Shown here: piece after piece, positions 43,141 to 52,698 of the stretch
How the letters are laid out: every line of letters starts with the position of its first letter
Numbering within the stretch: the stretch's first letter is position 1
From: JAKEHA01 sp964560355
GTDB lineage: Bacteria > Krumholzibacteriota > Krumholzibacteriia > WVZY01 > JAKEHA01
Reading direction: 5' to 3'
DNA length: 64,000 nt
Assembly: GCA_964560355.1 (NCBI GenBank)
Contig: CAZLLI010000003.1
Span: 4,396-68,395 of the forward strand
Notes under the pieces: generated by a model
Databases searched by the model: none
What the model was told of the DNA's origin: nothing
Seen by the model: the letters and a program-made list of their open reading frames with translations, nothing else
Program-made: the position numbers and the translations under genes

Positions 43141-44314
43141 AGGTTTGCATCCTGGCCAACAATTCGTCGACGCGCGCGCCGTTCTCGAGCTTGAGTTGCG
43201 CGAAGCCGCCCTTGCCGCCGCCCGATCCCCCCAGCTCGCGCGCCAGCGCGGACGCGGTGGTGGCGAGGTCGAGGGTGACGTCCTTCGCGGTCGCGCACAC
43301 CACGGTCCCGTCGTCGGCGCCCAAGAGCGCGATCGTCCCCGGCTCCGACTGCAGTTCGGTCGCGAGCGCGCGCACCAGCGCGGCGTCGGCGTCGCGGTGC
43401 ACGACGATGCGGCGCGACCCGACCGCGGTCGCGCGGGCGAGGATCGACGCCTTGTGCGCCTCCGCGAGCCGCTGCACCAGCTGCTTGGCGCGCTTCGCGG
43501 AGGCTTGCGACTCTTCGCTCAATCGTTCCACCTTGTGCAACAAATCTCCCGACGACGTGGTCAGTCGATTTGCGAGCGTTTGCACGATGCCGTGCTTCTC
43601 GCGATAGTCGTCGAGCGCGCGACTCCCCACCTTGAAATGGACGCGGTGGAAGTTTTTCACGCGTTCCGCGCGCAGCACCTTCACCAGCGCGAGCTCGCCG
43701 GTGGTGCGCACGTGGGTGCCGCAGCACGGGATGGAGTCGAAATCACTCACCGAGACGATGCGCGCGATGGTGACGCCTTCCGGCACCTTGCGACGCAGCT
43801 CGGCCTGGTCCAATTCCGCGACCGGGACCAGCCGCACCGCGATGGGCCGGTTCTCCGCGATCACGCGGTTGGCGAGGTCTTCGGCGCGGCGCGCGGCCGC
43901 GTCGTCGAAGCCGGAGCCGTCGAGGTCGATGGTGCAGGTGTCGTCGCCCATGTGGAACGACACCGTCGGCAGCCCCGCCGTCTCGATGAACGCGCGCGAC
44001 AGTACGTGCTGTCCGGTGTGCTGCTGCATGTGGTCGAAGCGCAGCGGCCAGTCGATCGCGCCCGCCACCTTGCCGCTTTTCGCGATGTCGCCCGTCACCG
44101 TGTGCACGACCGACTCGTCGTCGCCCTCGGCGACGTTGGTGACGCGCGCCGCGCCCAGCGTGCCGCCGTCGCACAGCTGTCCCCCCGACTCGGGATAGAA
44201 CAGCGTGCGGTCGAGCACGACTTCGTGCGCGCCGGAATCGAGCGCGCGCGACGCGACCACCGTGGCCTCGAACGCCGTCTGGTAGGGCTCCTCGAGATAC
44301 AGCTTCTGCGTCAT
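43118..44314 (-). CDS. AlaX-like alanyl-tRNA editing protein with DHHA1 domain
   Basis: A 398-residue free-standing relative of the alanyl-tRNA synthetase editing half. The N-terminal part has FYPESGGQLCDGG, the zinc-binding MQQHTGQHVLSRAF and later PCCGTHVRTTGE, which complete the metal site. A coiled coil (about 245-290) and a C-terminal DHHA1-like domain with the Gly-rich GGSGGGKGGFAQ follow. It should hydrolyse Ser- or Gly-tRNA(Ala) made by mistake. No aminoacylation domain is present. Confidence 0.93.
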   Translation of the reverse strand: MTQKLYLEEPYQTAFEATVVASRALDSGAHEVVLDRTLFYPESGGQLCDGGTLGAARVTNVAEGDDESVVHTVTGDIAKSGKVAGAIDWPLRFDHMQQHTGQHVLSRAFIETAGLPTVSFHMGDDTCTIDLDGSGFDDAAARRAEDLANRVIAENRPIAVRLVPVAELDQAELRRKVPEGVTIARIVSVSDFDSIPCCGTHVRTTGELALVKVLRAERVKNFHRVHFKVGSRALDDYREKHGIVQTLANRLTTSSGDLLHKVERLSEESQASAKRAKQLVQRLAEAHKASILARATAVGSRRIVVHRDADAALVRALATELQSEPGTIALLGADDGTVVCATAKDVTLDLATTASALARELGGSGGGKGGFAQLKLENGARVDELLARMQTYVAEHLS

Positions 44315-44363
44315 GACACGGTGTGCGAACGGATGCGGCGGAGCGATCGGTCGGGGCGTCGCG

Positions 44364-44729
44364 TCAGGCGGCGAACGACCGGCGAATCACGCGATTCTCG
44401 TCGTCGAGCTGGACGATCTTGGGGGCGTGCGTGCGCGCCTCCGCCTCCGTGTAGGTGGCGAAGGAAAAGATGATCACGCGGTCGCCGATGTGACCCAAGC
44501 GCGCGGTGGCGCCGTTCAATTCGATGCGGCCCGAGCGCGCGGGCGCCGGGATCGCGTAGGTCTCGAAGCGATCGCCGGTGTTCATGTTGGCGACGAGCAC
44601 TTTCTCCCACCGCGTGAGCCCGACTTCTTCCATGAGGGCGGAGTCGATGACGATGCTGCCCTCGTAGTGCATGTCGATGCCGGTGACGGTGGCCTGGTGG
44701 ATCTTCGATTTCAGGAGTAGGAGTTCCAT
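44364..44729 (-). CDS. panD: Aspartate 1-decarboxylase
   Basis: A 121-residue pyruvoyl-dependent enzyme making beta-alanine for pantothenate and CoA. It shows KSKIHQATVTG and HYEGSIVID, with self-cleavage between Gly24 and Ser25, as in E. coli. Length is normal. The gene has its own promoter placed so close (eight bases from -10 to ATG) that the mRNA should be leaderless, and there is no ribosome-binding site. Confidence 0.97.
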   Translation of the reverse strand: MELLLLKSKIHQATVTGIDMHYEGSIVIDSALMEEVGLTRWEKVLVANMNTGDRFETYAIPAPARSGRIELNGATARLGHIGDRVIIFSFATYTEAEARTHAPKIVQLDDENRVIRRSFAA

Positions 44730-44737
44730 CGCGGTCT

Positions 44738-44766
44738 ATCATAACCCGCGCCGGGGCCCGGCACAA
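44738..44766 (-). promoter_or_regulatory. panD promoter, predicted leaderless
   Basis: Minus strand TTGTGC (44766-44761), 17 bases, TATGAT (44743-44738), then only eight bases to ATG 44729. Transcription should begin within one or two bases of the start codon. Confidence 0.7.
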
Positions 44767-44814
44767 GGGAGCGCTGCCGCCGCGCGAGGAACCGCGCGCA
44801 AGCGCCGCCCTCGC

Positions 44815-46362
44815 CTATTCCATCGCGCGCCGCGCGAGCCAGAATGCAACCCCGAGCAGCGCGAGCGACCCCACCACGAGCGGCGTGTCGCCGTGGCGCG
44901 CATAGAAGGTTTGCCCCGATAGCAGCGCGACGTCGGCCATCAGGATTCCTTCCTTATAGAGGTCGAGCGACTGCACGACTTCCCCGGTCGGCGCCACCAC
45001 CATCGACACGCCGCTGTTGGCGCTGCGCACCAGCCAGCGCCGAAACTCGACCGCGCGCGCGATCGCCATCTGCGCGTGCTGGTAGGGACCGGGCGTGTCG
45101 CCGAACCAACCGTCGTTGGTGACGTTGACGAACAGCTGCGAGCCTTCGCGCACGCCGTCGCGGCACAAGTCGGGGAAGACCGATTCGAAGCAGATGAGCG
45201 GCGTGAAGCGAACGCCGTCGGCGGAGAGTGGCGCGCGCTTCGGACCCGGCTGGAAGTTGGCCTGGCCGAAGTCGATCTTGCGAATCCACCGGTAGCGCGA
45301 CCCCAGCGGGAGCGCCTCGCCGAACGGAAGCAGGTGGCGCTTGTCGTACTTGTCGATCGACCCGTCGATGCGAAACAGCCCCGACGAGTTGTAAATGTTG
45401 ATGTCCTTGTGCGGCCCGTCGAAGCGGTGGTCGAGAAATCCGATGAAGTACGGCACCCCGAGCGTGCGCGCGAGCTCGACCAGACGCGTGCGATAGATGG
45501 GGCCGTTCTCGATGAACACCGGCGCCGCCGTCTCCGGGAAGACGACGAGCTGCGCGCCGCGGTCGCGCGCCTGCACCGCTTGCTTCTCGATCAAGACGAA
45601 GGTGGAGTCCTTGAACTCGGGCTGCCACTTCACCGCGAGGTCGACGTTGGGCTGCGCGAGCGCGACCCGCAGCCTGGGCGCGCCCGCTTCGTTTTCGCGG
45701 TCGATGCGCGCGCCGCCGTACAGCCACATCGCGCCCGCCACCAGCCCCGCGCACAATCCGCACCACGCCTTCGCGCGCGGTCCGCGCGCGACGACGCTCC
45801 CCGCCGCGAGCGCGTTCACGAACACGATCGCGAACGACAAGCCGAACACGCCCCAAACGTCGGCGCTCTGCAGGAGCGCGGGCTGGTGCGAGAGCGAGTA
45901 GCCCATGAGCCCCCACGGAAACGCCAGCTCGCCGCGACAACGCGCGACCTCGAACAGCGCCCACGTCGCGGGCGCGGCGAGTAGGAACGGGAGCAGGCGC
46001 CAGCGCGTGAGCGCGGCCAGCACGAGCAAGTGGAACGCGGGATACAGCGACAGGTACAGCACCAGCGCGATGAGCGCGGGCGTCATCAGCCACGGGATGG
46101 TGACGTCGGCCGACGGAACCAGCTTGACGATCCACCACAACATCGACACGAAGCACGCCGACCCCATCAGGAAGCCGGCGCGAAACGCGTCCTTGCGACC
46201 GGGCCGGTAGCGCAGCACCGCTGCGAACATGGGCGCGAGCGCGAGGAACGACACCGGCCCCAGCGACGTCACCGGGAAACACAGCGTGACCAGGAAGCCC
46301 GACGCGAGCGACGGGAGGACGAGCGGGAGCGGGGGCAAAACGCGAACGACGATCCGCTTCAA
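44815..46362 (-). CDS. lnt: Apolipoprotein N-acyltransferase
   Basis: A 515-residue inner-membrane enzyme that adds the third acyl chain to lipoproteins. Several N-terminal membrane spans (to about 215) are followed by a nitrilase-like domain with the Glu277-Lys341-Cys391 triad (VFPETAAP, DKRHLLPFGE, LICFESVFPD), matching E. coli 267/335/387. A last span lies near the C-terminus. Its presence agrees with the many lipoproteins encoded here. It begins nine bases after the Gfo/Idh stop. Confidence 0.96.
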   Translation of the reverse strand: MKRIVVRVLPPLPLVLPSLASGFLVTLCFPVTSLGPVSFLALAPMFAAVLRYRPGRKDAFRAGFLMGSACFVSMLWWIVKLVPSADVTIPWLMTPALIALVLYLSLYPAFHLLVLAALTRWRLLPFLLAAPATWALFEVARCRGELAFPWGLMGYSLSHQPALLQSADVWGVFGLSFAIVFVNALAAGSVVARGPRAKAWCGLCAGLVAGAMWLYGGARIDRENEAGAPRLRVALAQPNVDLAVKWQPEFKDSTFVLIEKQAVQARDRGAQLVVFPETAAPVFIENGPIYRTRLVELARTLGVPYFIGFLDHRFDGPHKDINIYNSSGLFRIDGSIDKYDKRHLLPFGEALPLGSRYRWIRKIDFGQANFQPGPKRAPLSADGVRFTPLICFESVFPDLCRDGVREGSQLFVNVTNDGWFGDTPGPYQHAQMAIARAVEFRRWLVRSANSGVSMVVAPTGEVVQSLDLYKEGILMADVALLSGQTFYARHGDTPLVVGSLALLGVAFWLARRAME

Positions 46363-46371
46363 GGGCGCAAC

Positions 46372-47394
46372 CTAGCCGAGCTCGACTTCGCGGCCGCTCG
46401 TCGCCGACTCGTACATCGCGTCGACGATGCGCATCACGCCGACCGCGTCCTTGCCCGACGCGAGCGGCGTGCGCTGCTTGCGCACGCACTGGATGAAGTG
46501 GTCGATCTCGGCCTGGTAGCTTTCCTTGTAGAAGTTCTTCTGCTTGCCGGGCGCGGGCGTCACGTTGACGAGGACGCCCTGGATCGACTTGTGGAGCTGG
46601 AGCGGTGTCAGCACGCCGGCGCCCTTGCTGCCGTAGACTTGCAGGTACACCACGTCGCGCGGGTCGCGGAGGTTCCAATTGACCTCGAGCATCAGGCACG
46701 CGCCGCCCGCGTAGCGCACCAGCGCGCACGCGGAATCTTCGACGCCGTCCTTGCCCTTCTTGCCGAACACGCTGCACGACACGCCGGTGGTGCGTTTCAA
46801 GCCCGAGATCCACATCGCAAGGTCGACGAGCGGCGTGCCCAGGTCGAGGAGCGCGCCGCCCCCCGCCTTGCCGCGCTCGGTGAACCACGAGCGGTCCTTC
46901 CAGTCGGTCGCGCGGCGCAGCCAGCCCGCCTTCACCACGTGCACGTCGCCGAGCTCGCTCGCCGAGATGAACTTCTGCATCATCTGCGCGTCCTCGCGGA
47001 AGCGATTGTTCATCGCCACCATGAGGATGCGCCCGTGCTCGTCGGCGGTGTCGACCATCTTCTGCGCTTCGGTCGCGTTGCGCGCGAGCGGCTTCTCGCA
47101 CAAGACGTCGCGGCCCGAGCGCAGCGCGGCGATCGCCATGGGCGCGTGCAGGTAGTTGGGCGTGCAGATGTCGATGGCGTCGACGTCCGCCTTCTTCAGC
47201 ATCTCGGAGAAGTCTTCGTACCAGGTCTTGAAGCCGGCTTGCTCTTTGATGCGGCGCGCCTTGACCGGGTCTTCGTCGACCACGGCGACGAGCTCGACGT
47301 CGGGATTCGCGCGGTAGGCGGGAATGTGGGCGACTTGGGCGACGTGTCCGGCGCCCACGATCGCGATGCGGGTTCTGTCAGCCATCGCGGGCAT
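46372..47394 (-). CDS. Gfo/Idh/MocA-family oxidoreductase
   Basis: A 340-residue NAD(P)-dependent sugar-type oxidoreductase. The Rossmann motif is IAIVGAGHVAQVAHIPAY, the catalytic EKP motif is in VLCEKPLARN, and a C-terminal alpha/beta domain follows (GGGALLDLGTPLVDLA). Members act on inositol, nucleotide sugars or biliverdin; the substrate here is open. It begins 24 bases after the sigma54 activator gene. ATG 47385 is an alternative start. Confidence 0.92.
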   Translation of the reverse strand: MPAMADRTRIAIVGAGHVAQVAHIPAYRANPDVELVAVVDEDPVKARRIKEQAGFKTWYEDFSEMLKKADVDAIDICTPNYLHAPMAIAALRSGRDVLCEKPLARNATEAQKMVDTADEHGRILMVAMNNRFREDAQMMQKFISASELGDVHVVKAGWLRRATDWKDRSWFTERGKAGGGALLDLGTPLVDLAMWISGLKRTTGVSCSVFGKKGKDGVEDSACALVRYAGGACLMLEVNWNLRDPRDVVYLQVYGSKGAGVLTPLQLHKSIQGVLVNVTPAPGKQKNFYKESYQAEIDHFIQCVRKQRTPLASGKDAVGVMRIVDAMYESATSGREVELG

Positions 47395-47418
47395 GGTAGC
47401 GCAGGACGCGCGGAGTTG

Positions 47419-48444
<1,026 letters not shown>

Positions 48445-48611
48445 GGATCGCGTCGCGACGCCAACTTCTCACACGCGACCGACTTCGCGCGACGAACGCG
48501 CGCTCGCGCGCGCACAACGTCGTCGCGGGTGCTGCGCACGCGCGCGACGCGCGGCGCGTGGCTAGCGCGCGACCGCGTCGATGCTTGCGTGAGTGGTACG
48601 GGAGAAGAAGG

Positions 48612-48631
48612 GCTGTCGGCGATTCGACAGC
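48612..48631 (-). terminator. Hairpin after the 48640-49248 lipoprotein gene
   Basis: GCTGTCG and CGACAGC form a 7-bp stem around a six-base loop, eight bases past the stop; on the minus strand it is followed by CCCTTCTTCTCC, a pyrimidine-rich run. A reasonable terminator separating it from the activator gene. Confidence 0.6.
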
Positions 48632-48639
48632 GCGTCGCG

Positions 48640-49248
48640 TCAACGGTGCGGGGCTTCGTCGACCACGCCGTAGCCGGTCGCCGTCAACGGCGTGGACTTC
48701 GGCGGGCGCGTGGGCGAATCGGTGTCGAAGGGCTCGCCCACGAACCACACGCGCGCACCGGCATAGTCGGTGAGCACACCCGCGAGCTGGCCGCGAATCC
48801 AGTAGCGCTTGCCGTCGTCGGTGGTGACGACGCACTCGCCGCCTTCGAGCGACACCACGCCCACCATCGGCACTTTGCCGTCGGCCATGGGGAGGAGCTC
48901 GTAGCGAACCACGGAGAGGCGCGGGAGATTGCGGTCGACGAAGGGGAGCACGTCGCCCTCGACCGCGCAGCGCATGCTCGCGAGCGCGCGCAGTTGCGAC
49001 AAGAGCGCGGGCGACTTGGCGTCGAGCGCCACCGTTTCGGTGCTGTCGATCTCGAGCACGGGGGTGGTGATGGGCGTGCTGCCGCGCAGCGACAGCGTTC
49101 CTTCGACGCGCACGCGCTTGCCCGCGTCGACGCCTTCCAGCGTGTCGACCGCGCGCGCGCGCTTCCCCCCGCACCCCGGCGTGGCGGCCAGCGCGATCAT
49201 CGCGAACGCGCTCGCGGCCACGCCGGCGGTGCGCACGCCCGCGCGCAT
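48640..49248 (-). CDS. Hypothetical lipoprotein
   Basis: A 202-residue protein with a lipoprotein signal (AATPGC, Cys26) and no recognised domain. The middle has OB-like alternation (GKRVRVEGTLSLRG, MRCAVEGDVLPFVD, KRYWIRGQLAGVL, GARVWFVGEPF), which could be a small beta-barrel. It begins directly at the stop codon of the lipoprotein peptidase gene with no gap, so the two are translated together. Partner of that peptidase is a fair guess. Confidence 0.72.
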   Translation of the reverse strand: MRAGVRTAGVAASAFAMIALAATPGCGGKRARAVDTLEGVDAGKRVRVEGTLSLRGSTPITTPVLEIDSTETVALDAKSPALLSQLRALASMRCAVEGDVLPFVDRNLPRLSVVRYELLPMADGKVPMVGVVSLEGGECVVTTDDGKRYWIRGQLAGVLTDYAGARVWFVGEPFDTDSPTRPPKSTPLTATGYGVVDEAPHR

Positions 49249-51039
49249 CTACTGCACCCGCATGATCGCGTTGCGAATGCGCCCGCCGGTCGGCGCGATC
49301 TCGAAGAACGTGAGCCGCGTGTCCTGGCCGAGCACCCCGTCGTAGCGGAGCAGGTCGCCCGAGGAGCGGCGCACGTTGCCGGCGGCGTCGGCTCCGATGA
49401 GTTGGAGCGGCGCCGCCACGGTGCCGTAGTCGGCCAGGTTGATCGACGTGTAGTTGAAGCGCGGGTCGGCGGTGATGCCCTTCCCGCTCACGTACAACGC
49501 GGCCAGGAATTCGGGCAGCAAGTCGTAGAAGTTGCGGCCGGTGACGTTCTGGACGCACGCGCGCCCGGTGCAACGGCTTTGCACGATCTCCTTCAAGATG
49601 TCGGTGCCGTAGCGATCCGCCATCAAGCGCAAGAACAGATAGATGCCGCCGCGCTGGTCGAGCGGTGCAAACTGGTCTTCGAGCGAAACGCCGCCGGGAT
49701 CCTGCATGTAGATGTCGGCGCGATCGATATTGGCGTCGTGGCGATCGTTCAAGTCTTCCGCCATGTGCGCCATGCCTTCTTCGAGCCAGGTTTCTTGCGT
49801 CACGCCGCCCTCGTTGAAGATGCGGTGCGAGAAGCTGATCATGTGCTCGTGCTCGTGCGCAATGGTGCCGATGTTCTCGTCGGCGGTGAACGCGACCGGG
49901 AACGGATTGCCCCAGATGGCGGTCGGGTCGGAGGCGAGCACGTAGAAGATCTCGGCGTGGTTGGTCGTCCCCGACGGCACTTGTCCGGCGGCGTACAGGT
50001 CGATCGACAGGAAGAACCCCGCGATGAAGCCCCCGCTCCCCGGCGGCGTCATGCGATTGACGACCGGCGTGATGAGAATGATCACCTTGCCGTTGCCGTC
50101 GACGTCGGAGTAGCCGCCGAAGTAGTTCACGTTGGTGGCTTCGATCTGATTGTCGAAGGCCTGGCCGAATTGCACGAAATGGATCTGATCGAAATTGTTG
50201 GCCGGGTTCGCGAGCGTGTCGACGTCGGCGTAGACCAGGCACTTGGTGCCGGTGTAACGCAGGTCGGCGGTGACGCGCGTGAAGTTGGCAGGATTGGTGA
50301 CGCTCCCGCTCGGCGTGTTGAGCACATAGAATTGACGGTACGGCGGCGCCTGCGCCTCCGCGCTCGCCTGGATCGGAGTCTTCTCGACCTTGGGCGCGCC
50401 GTAGCGTTCCACCAACCCGCGCGCTTGTTCCCAGCGGTTCGCGTCGAACGTCTCCGCGATTCCCATGTACGACGCCCGCGCCGCGCGCCGCGTGGGGCCG
50501 CGGTCGGCCGACGCGGCCACGATGGTGTTGGCCGACGTGATCTCGTACGAGTAGTCGGTCGAGAACTGGGCGTTGGGATTGGTCCCGTGCGGGATCACGA
50601 GGTATTGCGCGATCGCGGTCGGAATTGGGAGCGAGAGCTCGTTCGCCGCGCCGGTGGCTCCATACACGAAGAAGTCGCCGATGCCGCGCGTCACCGTCAC
50701 GTCGGGGCCGGTGCCGGTGCCGCCCGCGTTAGTGACCGTCATGGCGCCGTCGGTCGCGTCTTGATCGACGACGACTTCGAGCGTGGTGGTGTTGCCCGCG
50801 AACGGCGTCGACACACCCAGCGGGTTCTTGAACCGAACTTGGTTGGTGTTTGCGGGCGTCGTGAAGTTGCGCCCGCTGATGATGAGCGTGTCACCCGGCG
50901 CGACCGTGGTCGCGCTCAACCCCGTGACGACGGGCGGGTCGGGCTGGGGCTCGGTGGTGCCGCCGTCGTCGCTGCTGCACGCGACGGCAAATAGGAATCC
51001 CGCGGCGAGCACGAGGCTCGCAAGCTCACGCAATTTCAT
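49249..51039 (-). CDS. Lipoprotein metallopeptidase with IPT/TIG domain
   Basis: A 596-residue predicted lipoprotein (LFAVAC, Cys21). An IPT/TIG immunoglobulin-like domain covers about 37-118 (VTGLSATTVAPGDTLIISG). The zinc site is His395-Glu-His-Glu-His399 in IAHEHEHMISF with a downstream Glu in ETWLEEGMAHMAED (420/421), the layout of M30-like (hyicolysin) peptidases. It should sit on the cell surface or in the periplasm. ATG 51039 follows GGGGA; the frame before it has no support. Confidence 0.85.
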   Translation of the reverse strand: MKLRELASLVLAAGFLFAVACSSDDGGTTEPQPDPPVVTGLSATTVAPGDTLIISGRNFTTPANTNQVRFKNPLGVSTPFAGNTTTLEVVVDQDATDGAMTVTNAGGTGTGPDVTVTRGIGDFFVYGATGAANELSLPIPTAIAQYLVIPHGTNPNAQFSTDYSYEITSANTIVAASADRGPTRRAARASYMGIAETFDANRWEQARGLVERYGAPKVEKTPIQASAEAQAPPYRQFYVLNTPSGSVTNPANFTRVTADLRYTGTKCLVYADVDTLANPANNFDQIHFVQFGQAFDNQIEATNVNYFGGYSDVDGNGKVIILITPVVNRMTPPGSGGFIAGFFLSIDLYAAGQVPSGTTNHAEIFYVLASDPTAIWGNPFPVAFTADENIGTIAHEHEHMISFSHRIFNEGGVTQETWLEEGMAHMAEDLNDRHDANIDRADIYMQDPGGVSLEDQFAPLDQRGGIYLFLRLMADRYGTDILKEIVQSRCTGRACVQNVTGRNFYDLLPEFLAALYVSGKGITADPRFNYTSINLADYGTVAAPLQLIGADAAGNVRRSSGDLLRYDGVLGQDTRLTFFEIAPTGGRIRNAIMRVQ

Positions 51040-51159
51040 GTTGGTCCCCGTTGGGTTGGAATGCATTCGGTAAGCCGGCGGCGCGTGCCGGAATCGCACG
51101 CCGGTTGCCTAACGTTAATGCAATTCACCCCCTTACGGCAAGCCCGAACCCGGGCCGGC

Positions 51160-51175
51160 GGGCACGAGACTTGCA
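51160..51175 (+). promoter_or_regulatory. sigma54-like promoter of the receiver-activator gene
   Basis: GGGCACGAGACTTGCA matches TGGCACG-N4-TTGCW at every position but the first. Predicted start 51186, leader of 48 bases to ATG 51234. Lies in the divergent gap, pointing at a sigma54 activator gene. Confidence 0.72.
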
Positions 51176-51233
51176 CGACCGAGGCGCTTACTCCTCTTAT
51201 ACGCCGATGGTTTCCCGAGCGAGTGTGGGGGCG

Positions 51234-52658
51234 ATGCACGACGCATACGGCATTCTCGTAATCGAAGCGAGCGACTGGGACGCCGAGCAGGTGCGCGCGC
51301 TCTTGCGCACCCTGTCGAAGCCGGTCCGCATCCTCAAGGCCGCCGACCTCGACCAGGACTGTGTTCGCGTCGACATCATCCTCCTCGGCTTCACCGACGC
51401 GGTCTCGTTCGAAACGTCTCGTTCTACCTTAGAGAAGGCGCGCTCGTTGTCGCCCAACGCGCAGCTCATCCTGTGCATGCCGCGCGAGTCCGACGACCTC
51501 GACCGCCGCGTGCTCGAGCTCAAGGCGCGCGCCTTCCTCTTGAAGCCGCTCGAAGAGGGCACCTTCCGCGCGCTCATGGAGCAGACGCTTGCGTCCATCC
51601 ACCTGCGCCGCGAACGCCAGGAGCACGCGCGCGCGTCCAAGCGCTCGGTTCACGTCGAAGAGATCATCGGCACGAGCCCGCTCATTCGCCGCGTGCTGGA
51701 ACTGATCGACAACGTCGCGCTGAGCACGTCGACGTCGGTGCTGCTCCTGGGCGAGTCCGGCGTCGGCAAGAGCCTCTTCGCGCACACCATCCACGAGCGC
51801 TCGCGCGCGGCGACGGGCCCCTTCATCGAGATCAACTGCGCGACGCTCCCGACCAGCCTGCTCGAGAGCGAATTGTTCGGCTACGAGCCGGGCGCGTTCA
51901 CCGACGCGCGCGCGCAAAAGATCGGCCTCATCGAATTGGCCGACGGCGGCACGCTGTTCCTCGACGAAATCACCGAGATCGAGATGCAGACGCAGGCTAA
52001 GCTGCTCAAGTTTCTCGACACCAAACGTTTTCGCCGCCTGGCCGGCGACCGCGAGATCGCGGTGGAGACGCGCGTCATCGCGGCCAGCAATCGCGACATC
52101 AAGGAAGAGGTGCGGGCGCGGCGCTTCCGCGAAGACCTCTACTATCGATTGAACGTGGTCGAGATTCGCGTGCCGTCGTTGCGCGAGCGCCGCGAGGACG
52201 TCGAAGTCATCGCCGACCACTACTTGGCCGAGTACAAGCGCAAGTTCAACAAGCCCCACCTGACGGTGTCGGCCGCCGCGCGCGCCATGATTCGCGAGTA
52301 CCCGTGGCCCGGCAACGTGCGCGAGCTCGTCAACGTGCTCGAGCGCGCGGTGCTCCTGTGCAACGACGACGCCATCGACGCCCACCACCTCCCCATCGAG
52401 ATGCCCGCCGCCGGCCGCCGCGCGCTCCTGCGACGCCGCTCCGACGGCACCATCGAGATGGAGCTGCCCACCGGCGCGGTGACGCTGGACGAAGTCGAGC
52501 GCGCGCTGATCGAAGCCACCCTCAAGCGCACGCGCGGCAACGTGTCCCGCGCGGCCGAGCTCATGGGCACCAGCCGCGGCGCGCTCCGCAACAAGCTCAC
52601 GCGCTACAAGATCGACTCCCACGCCTTCCGCCGCCGCTCCTTCGCGCTGCAAGACTGA
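51234..52658 (+). CDS. NtrC-family sigma54 activator with degenerate receiver domain
   Basis: A 474-residue response-regulator-like activator. Residues 4-122 have receiver shape, but the phospho-acceptor Asp is Gly52 (DIILLGFTD) and the acidic pocket is reduced to VIEASD; Lys104 (FLLKPLEEG) is kept. The AAA+ domain shows Walker A GESGVGKS (173-180), loop GAFTDA (220-225, Gly to Asp at 224), Walker B GGTLFLDE. The C-terminus is a Fis-type helix-turn-helix (NVSRAAELMGTSRGAL). ATG 51234 has GGGGG before it; ATG 51207 is possible. Control by phosphorylation is unlikely. Confidence 0.94.
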   Translation: MHDAYGILVIEASDWDAEQVRALLRTLSKPVRILKAADLDQDCVRVDIILLGFTDAVSFETSRSTLEKARSLSPNAQLILCMPRESDDLDRRVLELKARAFLLKPLEEGTFRALMEQTLASIHLRRERQEHARASKRSVHVEEIIGTSPLIRRVLELIDNVALSTSTSVLLLGESGVGKSLFAHTIHERSRAATGPFIEINCATLPTSLLESELFGYEPGAFTDARAQKIGLIELADGGTLFLDEITEIEMQTQAKLLKFLDTKRFRRLAGDREIAVETRVIAASNRDIKEEVRARRFREDLYYRLNVVEIRVPSLRERREDVEVIADHYLAEYKRKFNKPHLTVSAAARAMIREYPWPGNVRELVNVLERAVLLCNDDAIDAHHLPIEMPAAGRRALLRRRSDGTIEMELPTGAVTLDEVERALIEATLKRTRGNVSRAAELMGTSRGALRNKLTRYKIDSHAFRRRSFALQD

Positions 52659-52663
52659 CCTCG

Positions 52664-52692
52664 TTGCGCGCGCGCGCGTCCGTTGCTACTAT
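52664..52692 (+). promoter_or_regulatory. Promoter of the GNAT-SGNH-peptidase operon, predicted leaderless
   Basis: TTGCGC (52664-52669), 17 bases, TACTAT (52687-52692), then six bases to GTG 52699. The transcript should start at or next to the start codon; no ribosome-binding site is present. Confidence 0.62.
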
Positions 52693-52698
52693 CGCGGC

